DNA of 64,000 bases from Streptomyces sp. 846.5. Lineage in GTDB: Bacteria > Actinomycetota > Actinomycetes > Streptomycetales > Streptomycetaceae. The position numbers and the translations under genes are program-made. Location of the stretch: assembly GCF_004365705.1 (NCBI RefSeq), contig NZ_SOBN01000004.1, forward strand, positions 105,230 through 169,229, written 5' to 3'. Below the pieces are notes generated by a model that saw only the letters and a program-made list of their open reading frames with translations, searched no databases and was not told where the DNA came from. Below, one piece after another: positions 9,243 to 17,265 of the stretch. The stretch's first letter is position 1; every line of letters starts with the position of its first letter.

Positions 9243-9276
9243 GCGGGCCTCCGGCGGCGCGCCGCCGGAGGCCCGC
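9243..9276. terminator. Perfect 34-bp palindrome, probable terminator
   Basis: The 34 bases are identical to their own reverse complement; each arm reads GCGGGCCTCCGGCGGC. It follows the mini-ORF stop by 4 bases and lies 100 bases beyond the end of the minus-strand AraC gene, so it could serve both. Confidence 0.8.
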
Positions 9277-9375
9277 TGCTTGAAAACCGCAGCCCTACCA
9301 GCCACGACCCAGGGCACAAACGACACCCCCCACCCCACTCATCTCCCACCCCACCCCGACATCAAACTGCGGCCC

Positions 9376-10410
9376 TCAGTAAACCCTTGATGCGCCGGCG
9401 GGCAGCAGGAGCGCCTGAGGCCCACGCGCTGTGGAGTTTCGCCACTCGGCGGGGGAAATTCCGTAGACGGCTCGGAACACCCGGCTGAAGTGGGCGGCGC
9501 TTGTGAAACCCCACTGGTGGGCCACTGCGGCGATGGTCCGGTTTGCCGCCTGCCTGCGGGCCAGCTCGCGGCGGCACTCCTCCAACCGGCGGCGCTGGAT
9601 CCACCGGCTGACGGTGGTGTCCTCGGTCTGGAACAGCTTGTGCAGGTAGCGCACGGAGATCTGATTGGCACGGGCTATGGCCTCCGGCGTCAGGTCCGGA
9701 TCGGCGAGATGCCGGTCGATGAACGCCTTGATCCGCATGAGCAGTACCCGGGTGGCGCTCGGCGTGTCGCCCGCCTCGCGGTGGAGTCGGTCGTCGGCTA
9801 GGACGGTGAGAAGATCGACGACGTTGCGGGCAAGTGCCTCACCGATGTATAGCGGGTGCATCGGCGCGGTGTCCACGAGCCTGGTAAGGAAAGGCGAGAG
9901 CAGCGAGCCCAATGCGGTGTCGGGGCGGATGGGCGTTGCCGTGATCCGCTGTAGATCGGACTCTTTCAGACCCAACAGCCGCCGCGGCAGGACGAGGGAC
10001 TTCGTCTGGAATGGATCGGGGAACTCCATCTGTATCGGACGAGCCATGTCACAGAAGGTGATCTCCCCTGGGCGTAGGTACACCTCGCGGCCGTCCTGCT
10101 CGATCCTGGCAGCACCTCTGCCCAAGAGGTTGATGACCACGTGGTCGTCATTACTCTGTGCGACCAACCGCGGGCTCCGCCGTGCACGCATGGGATCGCC
10201 GTCCGCCGCGGCGACCAGAAGATGGCCCAGCGGCGACGTTCGGATGGTTCCAGAACAGGCCTCGTCGGGCACGGCCATGTCAGTCGCGGCGAACGTCAGG
10301 GACAGGGCTTCGCGCCAGTACGCCCGTCTCTGGCTGGCTGGTACCGAGTCGGTGGCGTAGACGGTACCTGGGAGCTGTGAGGGCTCCGGTATCGACGAAT
10401 CCGGCGACAT
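9376..10410 (-). CDS. AraC-family transcriptional regulator
   Basis: 344 residues from ATG 10410, with GGTGGAG just upstream; a longer frame to 10473 exists but lacks a ribosome site. The N-terminal ~200 residues resemble the ligand/dimerisation region of AraC-type regulators (VINLLGRGAARIEQDGREV, LRPGEITFCD). The C-terminal ~100 residues hold the two helix-turn-helix motifs: LTPEAIARANQISVRYLHKLF and RTIAAVAHQWGFTSAAHFSRVFRAVYGISPAEWR. Three truncated relatives of this C-terminal domain occur elsewhere in the window (11640-11873, 22106-22212, 41125-41343). Downstream on the same strand there is no partner; upstream is gene debris. The target and inducer are unknown. Confidence 0.92.
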   Translation of the reverse strand: MSPDSSIPEPSQLPGTVYATDSVPASQRRAYWREALSLTFAATDMAVPDEACSGTIRTSPLGHLLVAAADGDPMRARRSPRLVAQSNDDHVVINLLGRGAARIEQDGREVYLRPGEITFCDMARPIQMEFPDPFQTKSLVLPRRLLGLKESDLQRITATPIRPDTALGSLLSPFLTRLVDTAPMHPLYIGEALARNVVDLLTVLADDRLHREAGDTPSATRVLLMRIKAFIDRHLADPDLTPEAIARANQISVRYLHKLFQTEDTTVSRWIQRRRLEECRRELARRQAANRTIAAVAHQWGFTSAAHFSRVFRAVYGISPAEWRNSTARGPQALLLPAGASRVY

Positions 10411-10515
10411 GATCTCCACCCTTCGGCCGGTGTGCTTTCCAGACACCGTGCCAGCAGGAGCAGTTTGACACATCGCGTGAATCCGCTAGATCAGGGCATG
10501 CGAGACGCTCATTGG

Positions 10516-10719
10516 TCAGACCGCGCTGGTGGTTTCCGGCTCGGTGGATCCCGACGCGGTGTCGAAGGCGTGGGTGACCTCCGGCCGTGTACCAGGGAGC
10601 AGGAGGTCTCGGGCTTGCTCTGCGAAGCGGCGGTCGCTGGCGGTGAGGCGGGTGTGGTGCCGGGCAGCCGGCCAGGCCGCGACCAAGGCGCCGAGGGACA
10701 TGCACGGATCGGCGTTCAT
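10516..10719 (-). pseudogene. Tail fragment of an MFS exporter like the one at 20234-21892
   Basis: The frame ends AAWPAARHHTRLTASDRRF, then EEQAR-like FAEQARDLLLPGT and PEVTHAFDTASG. This matches the end of the intact MFS protein (HLAQHHSRLTGTDRRY, EEQARRLLVPGT, PEVTHAFDAASG). Only the last ~45 residues remain, with no transporter body upstream, so it is a relic. Confidence 0.75.
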
Positions 10720-11382
10720 GCCGAACTCGGGCGGCGCAGCAGGTACTTGTGCTGTCCGGAAAGGACCAGCTCTCCGCGTTGGTTGTGGATGGTGGCGGCC
10801 GTGGCGACCACGCCGCTGCCGTCCTGCGGAATGAGGTCCGTGATGGTCAGGGCGTGCACCACCGGCGCTGTATGGCCGTGCCTGCGCGCCCAGACGGAGT
10901 CGTAGTGCACGGGGTGGTTGTCCGCCGAGACCGTTTGGAACGCCGCGGCGTGCGCCTCGGTCAGTGTGCGGCTGGGGGCGCGGAACGTGTCTCCGACTGA
11001 GCGTTCGCTGTCGATCGGACGCACGCTGAGATCCCAGGTCACCTGGACCTTGCTGCGTCCGGCGGGGGTGAAGACGTCCGAGACGGACACCATCCGGCAG
11101 TGGTGTGGCTCGGTGATCTCACCGACGTAGTGCTGGATCATGAGAGCGGTACCGATCATCTCCACGTTGATCGACATCCGCCGCCCGTCGTCGGTGGTCG
11201 TGGAACCGGCCGCGATGTGGTCCGGCGGAGCGCACCGCTGGTATTCGGCTTCGGGAAGGGAAGAGCCAGCTCGCGATGTCGATCTTGTCGATGGGCGCCC
11301 GGATGGTGTGGCTGTAGGACGAGCTGGACAGGACGAGGTCCGACGAGACTTCCAGTGCGGGTTCGGATGTTGTCTCGGGCAT
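10716..11382 (-). pseudogene. Frameshifted chimera: unknown protein joined to a MaoC-like dehydratase fragment
   Basis: The natural start is ATG 11382 (GGGAG upstream): MPETTSEPALEVSSDLVL leading to IDKIDIASWLF. After about 11258 the sensible continuation (LPEAEYQRCAPPDHIAAG, MSINVEMIGTALMIQHYVGE) is in another frame, so one base has been gained or lost in the C-rich run there. After SVRPIDSER the sequence jumps to GDTFRAPSRTLTEAHAAAF and DNHPVHYDSVWARRHGHT, which resembles a MaoC-type hot-dog dehydratase, and this too is missing its middle before GELVLSGQHKYLLR. The block is best read as two gene remains joined by a deletion. The two parts may once have been neighbouring genes of one pathway. 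Confidence 0.65.
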
Positions 11383-11556
11383 TTCGGTCTCCCAACCGCT
11401 CGGCGCCGCGCTACCGGAACGAGGCTAGGAGCAGTCCCGGCGGGCGTGTTGTCCGGGAGCGCATGCGGAGCTGTCCAGTCGTGCACGACGGGTCGACCGT
11501 GTGTGCCAAGGCCTGGCTGGACGCCGGGTTCAAGGGCAACGCGAGGATGCCGAGGC

Positions 11557-11632
11557 AGGGCGCTTTCGGTTAAGCTCCCCTGCACGCACAGGCATGATGA
11601 CCCTGCGAAAGGCGCCTAGATTTCCGGCATCC
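11557..11632 (+). promoter_or_regulatory. 76-bp promoter block, copy A (shared with 39213-39288)
   Basis: Nearly identical over 76 bp, without gaps, to the block in front of the luciferase-like monooxygenase gene. The longest exact run is CTGCACGCACAGGCATGA. A possible promoter is ATGATG (11594-11599), 17 bases, TAGATT (11617-11622). Here the block leads only into an AraC tail, 8 bases later. Confidence 0.7.
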
Positions 11633-11639
11633 GTAACGT

Positions 11640-11873
11640 CGCCGCCGGCTGCAGGAGTGCCGACGTGCGTTTGCCCGCCGGGAGGCGGCAGGCCGGACCA
11701 TCGCCGCAGTGGCTCGTCGGTGGGGTTTCACAAGCGCCGCCCACTTCAGCCGGGTATTCCGGGACGCATTCGGGTTGTCCCCCGCCGAGTGGCGGGACTC
11801 TGCGGCGCGAGCGCCTCGCGTGGCTCCGTTGCCGAGTGGCGTGTCAAGGGTGCCGGAGTCCGAAATGCTCTGA
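11640..11873 (+). pseudogene. C-terminal tail of an AraC-family regulator
   Basis: 78 codons with no start: RRRLQECRRAFARREAAG, then RTIAAVARRWGFTSAAHFSRV, FGLSPAEWRDSA, to a TGA at 11871. This is the second helix-turn-helix of an AraC regulator, very close to the intact gene at 9376-10410 but on the other strand. It begins abruptly after the promoter block at 11557-11632, so it marks a deletion junction. Confidence 0.85.
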
Positions 11874-12234
11874 GCGAGGAAGTATCCGGCCCAGATCGTC
11901 ATCCTGCTGAACACACAGCCCGGTACGGACACTCCCTCCGAGGCGTTCCGCATCGATCCCTGAAACGACGTCCAGTCCGGCTTCGGCAACGGTGCCCGCA
12001 ACGTCATCCCGCCCAGCCATGCCAGGGCTCCCAACAGCGGTGTGGCCGTCTCACTCTATGTACCGAATTGTGCACTGAGGTGCCGCTCTTGCCATAGTGG
12101 ACCTTCGGGCCGTCGTCGGCACCTGCCCGGAGCCTCTTCCGGCACCGGCAGCCGACGCCGAAGGGGCGGAGGCACCCGTCGGCATAGGACGAGCCTGGCT
12201 CCGGCCGGCGAGTGCGGAGTGGGGAGGGGCGCGA
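11874..12234. other. Gap upstream of the LuxR regulator
   Basis: No intact gene. A plus-strand frame near 11885 reads AQIVILLNTQPGTDTPSEAF and, after an in-frame stop, QSGFGNGARNVIPPSHA, which looks like the remains of a protein I cannot name. The promoter of the LuxR gene probably lies near 12060-12200. Confidence 0.35.
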
Positions 12235-14982
12235 GTGGCGAAGTCAGACGGATCGCTGTCCCGAAGCGGTCTGCGCGGCCGGGAGGTCCAGCTCGAAGAG
12301 CTGCAGACACTGATCGCCTCGGTTGCCCGCACCGGAAGCGGCGCGCTGACCCTGATCCGGGGCGAACCGGGCATCGGCAAGAGCACGCTACTCGCCGAGG
12401 CCGTCGCCAGGGCCAGGGCAGCGGGATTCTCAGTCGGCCTCGGCAAGGCCGATGAGCTGCATCACCTCGTGCCGCTCTCGTCGTTGGCGGCCTGCGTCCT
12501 GCACGGCGATGAGCCGCTGTTGTCCGGCGACACCTGCGCCGATCTCGCGCGCTATCACGATCAGCGGATCTGGCTGGTGGAGCGCCTCGCGGAGGCGATC
12601 GAAGCCAGAGCCGGCAGTGTGCCGGCGCTGATCGCCCTGGACGATGTGCAGTGGGCCGACCCTCTGAGCCAGTTCGCCCTGAAGCAGCTTCCGACCCGCT
12701 TGCGGACCTCGCCGGTGCTGTGGATGCTGACGGGGCGACAGGGCCAGCCTGGGCCGGCGGAGGAGATCGTCGCGGCTGCGCAGGACGAACTCCCCACGGT
12801 CACCGTGTCCTTGGGCCCGCTGTCCGGCGCGGCCATCGGCCAACTGGCCGGCGACACACTGGGGGCAGCCGTCGACGAGCGGGTACGGGATCTGCTCGAC
12901 GGAGCCGGCGGGAACCCGTTTCTGGCGGTCGAGATGCTCGCCGGGCTACGGACCGCCGACGGCTCGGGTGAGTCCGTGCCTCAAGGGCTCGTGGTGGGTG
13001 TGCGCGGCAGGCTCGGGTCCCTTCGGCCGGGCACACTGCGCTTCCTCCAGATGGGGGCTGTGCTGGGACGCAGGTTCGGCTTCCACGATGCCGCCGCGCT
13101 CTGCGGTCAACCCTCGGCCACGTTGGTCGACGCGCTCGATGAGGTGGTGCGCGCCGGACTCCTGGACGACGACGGCGACCATCTGGTCTTCCGGCATGAT
13201 CTGCTGCGCCAGGCGGTCTACGTGGACATTCCGCCGTCAGCGCGGAAGGCTCTACACCGGGAGGCTGCCAACCATCTTGCGGCCGCGGGCCACCAGCCGA
13301 TCGACGCGGTATCGCACATCCTCAGGGGCGCCCTGCCCGGAGACGAGGAAGCGGTGGCGCTGTTGCGGCGGGCCGCTGACGACGTACTGCCGGTCACGCC
13401 GGGCCTTGCGGCCGACCTCATGACGCGCGCCCTGGAATTGGTGCCGGCCCCGCGGCCGTTGAGGTTCGACGTGGGGGAGCAGGCGATCGTCTGCCTGACT
13501 CGGGCCGGCAGGAATCGAGACGCGCTGGCGACCGGCGACCAGCTGCTGGTCGGCCGGCCGCCCCTGGAGGTGTTCGGCCGATTGCAGGCCGCCCTCGGCG
13601 GGACGCTGTGGAACCTGGATCTCGCCGACGAGTTGTGCCGCCGGGCCGAAACGGCCCTCGCGGTCGGGGGCGCCGCCCCGGAGGTCGAGGCGCGGCTGGC
13701 CGCCCTGCGCGCACTGGCCCTGTCCCGGAGTCAGGATCTGGTCGCTGCCCGTGAGGCCGGCGAGAACGCGTTGTGTGCCGCCATCGCGATCGGTGACCGG
13801 GAGGCGCACGTCCTTTCCCTGTCCGGGCTCGGCGAGATCGCGCTCAACGCGGGTGAGAACGCCACCGCGCTGGAGCGCTTCACCGCGCTCAGCGTGGTCG
13901 ATTCCGCTTTCCTTCCCGAGGAGATCGTCGCGTACCAGCACTTGGACGACTTCGAGTCCGGCGAACGGCTGCTTCTCCGGGCAGCACATGATGCCAGGTC
14001 GCCCCGTGAGGCGATGCTGCTGTGGGCGCAGGGCCAGCAGCATCTGGGGCTGGGCAGGCTCGACGACGCCGAAGCCGACTTCGTGACCATGGAGCGCCTG
14101 GAAGACGAGGTACAGGTACCCGTCCAGCAGGTGAACGCTCGCGTGATCCGCTCCCGAATCGCCTTTCTGCGCGGCGACCGGGCAGCGGCGCGGCAGAACC
14201 TGGCCGCAGCGCAGGAAAGACTGGCGATCAAACCGAACCCGGGCAACACGGCCGCTGTCCGCTTCCTGGAAGCGGTCCTCGCCGAGGACGACGGGGACAT
14301 CGGGTCTGCCATCGACAAGATTCGGCAGGTGCAGCAGGAAGGTGTCTTCATGCGCTGGCGGTTGCTGCGCACCTGGGTCGCTTCCGCGATCCGCATGGCC
14401 CTGCGAGGCGCGGACCACGGGCTCGCCGAGGACCTGGCCGCACAGGCCGAAGCCCACGCCACACGCAACCCAGCCGTACCCACCGCCACGGGTATCGCGG
14501 CGCAGGCCCTCGGGCTCGTGAAGAACGATCTCGCCCTGCTGGAACGCTCCGTCGCCCTGCTCAAGGCGAGCCCTCGCCCGCTGGTCCGGGCCGCCGCCTG
14601 CGCCGACTTCGGGCAGGCACTCCTCGCAGCGGGCCGGAAGCCTCAAGCAGTGGCCACCCTGACCGATGCCCATGCCATGTTCGCCTCGTCGGGCGCGCAC
14701 GCTGCAGCAGCACGCATACAGCGCGATCTGAATGGTGAAGGGGGTGGGAGCCGCAGGGCAGCGAGCAGGCAGCGCCCTGTCCAGGGGTGGGAGGCGCTGA
14801 CGACCTCGGAGAAGAAGGTCGCGCGCCTCATCGCCGAGGGCCACACCAACCGGTCGGCCGCCGACCTGCTCGTCGTCTCCCCGCATACGGTCAACACTCA
14901 CCTGACGTCCGCCTTCCGGAAGCTGTCGGTCAACTCCCGCGTGCAGCTTGCCCACATGGTGATGGCCTTGCGCGACGATTGA
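12235..14982 (+). CDS. Large ATP-binding LuxR-family regulator (LAL type)
   Basis: 915 residues from GTG 12235, preceded by GGGGAGGGG; an in-frame ATG at 12097 would add 46 residues without family character. RGREVQLEELQ opens an AAA/NACHT-like ATPase with Walker A GEPGIGKST and Walker B ALIALDDVQWADP. A long helical middle region of repeat type follows, as in MalT-like regulators. The C-terminus holds a LuxR helix-turn-helix: EALTTSEKKVARLIAEGHT, SAADLLVVSPHTVNTHLTS, FRKLSVNSRVQLA. Such proteins bind ATP and an inducer and activate nearby genes, often carbohydrate or antibiotic operons (family knowledge). It lies directly before the serine-less hydrolase gene and a sugar-type ABC importer on the same strand, so these are the likely targets. 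Confidence 0.93.
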   Translation: MAKSDGSLSRSGLRGREVQLEELQTLIASVARTGSGALTLIRGEPGIGKSTLLAEAVARARAAGFSVGLGKADELHHLVPLSSLAACVLHGDEPLLSGDTCADLARYHDQRIWLVERLAEAIEARAGSVPALIALDDVQWADPLSQFALKQLPTRLRTSPVLWMLTGRQGQPGPAEEIVAAAQDELPTVTVSLGPLSGAAIGQLAGDTLGAAVDERVRDLLDGAGGNPFLAVEMLAGLRTADGSGESVPQGLVVGVRGRLGSLRPGTLRFLQMGAVLGRRFGFHDAAALCGQPSATLVDALDEVVRAGLLDDDGDHLVFRHDLLRQAVYVDIPPSARKALHREAANHLAAAGHQPIDAVSHILRGALPGDEEAVALLRRAADDVLPVTPGLAADLMTRALELVPAPRPLRFDVGEQAIVCLTRAGRNRDALATGDQLLVGRPPLEVFGRLQAALGGTLWNLDLADELCRRAETALAVGGAAPEVEARLAALRALALSRSQDLVAAREAGENALCAAIAIGDREAHVLSLSGLGEIALNAGENATALERFTALSVVDSAFLPEEIVAYQHLDDFESGERLLLRAAHDARSPREAMLLWAQGQQHLGLGRLDDAEADFVTMERLEDEVQVPVQQVNARVIRSRIAFLRGDRAAARQNLAAAQERLAIKPNPGNTAAVRFLEAVLAEDDGDIGSAIDKIRQVQQEGVFMRWRLLRTWVASAIRMALRGADHGLAEDLAAQAEAHATRNPAVPTATGIAAQALGLVKNDLALLERSVALLKASPRPLVRAAACADFGQALLAAGRKPQAVATLTDAHAMFASSGAHAAAARIQRDLNGEGGGSRRAASRQRPVQGWEALTTSEKKVARLIAEGHTNRSAADLLVVSPHTVNTHLTSAFRKLSVNSRVQLAHMVMALRDD

Positions 14983-15022
14983 GCGGACTTGTTGGTACGT
15001 TCACGCGATGCGAGTGGTACCG

Positions 15023-15054
15023 GAGTGAGCTTGGCTTGGGGACCGAGCTCACTC
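15023..15054. promoter_or_regulatory. Inverted repeat just upstream of the hydrolase gene
   Basis: GAGTGAGCT (15023-15031) and AGCTCACTC (15046-15054) are perfect 9-bp arms 14 bases apart, ending 10 bases before the ATG at 15065. It could be an operator or an mRNA hairpin next to the ribosome site GGAGG. Confidence 0.5.
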
Positions 15055-15064
15055 GGAGGCCCCC

Positions 15065-15832
15065 ATGCATGGACCCACCCCCCCCGTACCGCCGGTGATC
15101 GTGCTCGTCCACGGAGCGTTCACCGGAGCCTCGTCCTGGGCGGGGGCCATCAGCCTCCTTCACGCCGCCGGACTGAGGGTGTGCGCCCCGGCGAACCCGT
15201 TGCGCGGCCTGGCCCACGACGCCGCCTACATTCGGAGCGTCGTGCGCCACATCGAGGCCCCGGTAGTGCTGGTCGGTCACGGCTACGGTGGCGCGGTCAT
15301 CACCCATGCCGCCACCGCCGCCGACAATATCGTGGCGTTGTGCTACGTCGCGGCGTTCGGCCTGGACGCCGGAGAGTGCGTCCTGGACATCACGAGCCGC
15401 TTCGCCCCCATGCCGGTGACCGACGCGACCTTGACCGCCGCTTTCCCCACCCGGATTTCCGCCGGCCCGGATGGCGAGCTGTACATCCGTAGGGAACGGT
15501 TCCCAGAGGTGTTCGCCGCGGACCTGCCGCCGCACGTCAACCATGTGCTGGCTGTGCAGCAGCGCCCGATCGCCCAGAGCGCGCTGACCGGTAGATCGGG
15601 CCCGCCGGCATGGGCCTCCAAGCCGTCCTGGTACGCCATCGCGGCGGCCGATCGGATGCTCAACCCCACCGCTCAGCGCTTCATGGCACAACGCATGGCG
15701 GCCACCGAATACTTACTGGACGGTTCGCACGCCGTGGTTCTGTCACAGCCCGGCGCCGTGGTGGAGATGATCCGGGAAGCCGCCGGACAGTGCTCCGGCG
15801 GCGGCGACGGCGGACTTCGACATACATTCTGA
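15065..15832 (+). CDS. Alpha/beta-hydrolase homologue lacking the catalytic serine
   Basis: 255 residues; GGAGG lies just before the ATG. The fold is clear: VIVLVHGAFTGASSW, then VLVGHGYGG, with an Asp in AAADRMLNP and a His in LDGSHAVVLSQP. The nucleophile elbow should read GHSxGG, as in the two paralogues at 29237-29956 and 30497-31357 (both GHSYGG). Here the Ser is Gly73 (codon GGC at 15281-15283). The Asp and His of the triad remain. The protein should therefore not work as a classical esterase; it may be a binding protein, a regulator, or a lyase-like relative. It also contains a TTA codon (15713-15715), rare in Streptomyces, which would make it depend on the bldA tRNA. It lies between the LuxR regulator and the ABC importer. 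Confidence 0.9.
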   Translation: MHGPTPPVPPVIVLVHGAFTGASSWAGAISLLHAAGLRVCAPANPLRGLAHDAAYIRSVVRHIEAPVVLVGHGYGGAVITHAATAADNIVALCYVAAFGLDAGECVLDITSRFAPMPVTDATLTAAFPTRISAGPDGELYIRRERFPEVFAADLPPHVNHVLAVQQRPIAQSALTGRSGPPAWASKPSWYAIAAADRMLNPTAQRFMAQRMAATEYLLDGSHAVVLSQPGAVVEMIREAAGQCSGGGDGGLRHTF

Positions 15833-16014
15833 GTAAGTCCATGGGGTAATATCCCCGCTCAACTGGGAAAACGCCGGCATGGACCGCCTCCTCGGCGACC
15901 CTGACGTCTGACCTCAGCCCGCAGGCTCACGCTGATCGAGTCGCCATGGGACGCCTTGGGTCACCTCCCGAGAGCGACACTCCGGCCGCAGATATCGCTC
16001 GGGAAGGCACCACC

Positions 16015-17265
16015 ATGACGTCATTGGCCAGACCGTCGACGCGGCGGATCACCGCCCTCTTCGGAACCGTCGCCCTGACGCTGGTTGCCACCGGGTGCGG
16101 AACCGGAACCGGAGCCGGATCCCCCACAGGCAAGGTGACCTCCATCACCGCGCTGGACTACTACACCGACACATCCGAACACGCCCAATGGGGTGAGCGG
16201 CTCACCGCCTGCGGCAAGACTGCCGGGGTAACGGTCGAGCAGAGAAGCGTTCCCGGGGCGTCCCTCATACCCCAGGTCCTGCAGCAGGCATCGTCGCGAA
16301 CCCTTCCTGACCTGTTGATGCTGGACAACCCCGACGTGCAGCAGATCGCACAGACCGGCGCACTGACCCCGCTGGACCAGTACGGGATCGACTCCAGCGG
16401 CTTTGCCAAGGGCATCCTGTCGGCCGGCACCTACGAGGGGAAGGTGTACGGACTGGCACCCACCGTCAGCACGATCGCCCTCATCTACAACAAGGACATG
16501 CTCGCCGAGGCCGGTGTCGCCGTGCCGAAGACCTGGGAGGAGCTGAAAGCGGCGGCGGCCAAGCTGAGCAGCCCGGGGCGCTACGGCATGGCGGTCGACG
16601 CAAACTCCACGTTCGAGGGCACCTGGCAGTTCCTGCCGTTCCTGTGGTCCAACGGCGGGGACGAGAAGCAGCTGGACACCCCGCAGGCCACGCAGGCACT
16701 CCAGCTGTGGGTCGACCTGGTCAAGAGCGGATCCATGTCGAAGTCGGTACTGAACTGGACCCAGGCCGATGTCCACGACCAGTTCGTCGCCGGCAAGGCA
16801 GCCATGATGATCAACGGCCCCTGGCGGATCTCCGACCTGAACAGAGTCAAGAACCTGCACTGGGGTGTGGCCCCCCTCCCGGTCCGCCAGCAGCGGCAGA
16901 CCCTTGTCACACCCCTCGGCGGTGAGGTGTGGACGGTCCCGCAGACCGCTTCCAAGGCCAGGCAGGAGAAGGCCGCCCAGGTACTCGCCTGCCTGAACGA
17001 CTCCACGAACATGCTCGCCGTGGCCAAGCAGTACTTCACCGTGCCCTCCCGCTCTGCGGTGGCGTCCCGGTATGCCGAGCAGGTCCCCTCGATGGCTGCC
17101 TTTGTCAAAGGCGTTGAGAGTGCCCGAGCACGTACCGGCGAACTCGGCGTCAGGTGGCCCAAAGCGGCGACCGGGATATACACCGCCATCCAGGCCGCGC
17201 TGACGGGCGAGCAGACACCGGAGGAAGCACTCAAGCATGCGCAGCAGATTGCGACCGGTTCCTGA
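16015..17265 (+). CDS. Sugar-type ABC transporter solute-binding lipoprotein
   Basis: 416 residues from ATG 16015 (GGGAAGG upstream); an in-frame ATG at 15946 would place extra residues before the signal peptide. The signal peptide ends in the lipobox LVATGC, so the protein is anchored outside the membrane by a lipidated Cys. The body has the MalE-like features LTPLDQYGIDSSGFAKGIL, GKVYGLAPTVSTIALIYNKDML, GVAVPKTWEELKAAA, GKAAMMINGPWRI. It captures an oligosaccharide or similar solute for the two permeases that follow; its 3' end overlaps permease 1 by 29 bases, so expression is coupled. The substrate cannot be told from sequence. Confidence 0.92.
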   Translation: MTSLARPSTRRITALFGTVALTLVATGCGTGTGAGSPTGKVTSITALDYYTDTSEHAQWGERLTACGKTAGVTVEQRSVPGASLIPQVLQQASSRTLPDLLMLDNPDVQQIAQTGALTPLDQYGIDSSGFAKGILSAGTYEGKVYGLAPTVSTIALIYNKDMLAEAGVAVPKTWEELKAAAAKLSSPGRYGMAVDANSTFEGTWQFLPFLWSNGGDEKQLDTPQATQALQLWVDLVKSGSMSKSVLNWTQADVHDQFVAGKAAMMINGPWRISDLNRVKNLHWGVAPLPVRQQRQTLVTPLGGEVWTVPQTASKARQEKAAQVLACLNDSTNMLAVAKQYFTVPSRSAVASRYAEQVPSMAAFVKGVESARARTGELGVRWPKAATGIYTAIQAALTGEQTPEEALKHAQQIATGS

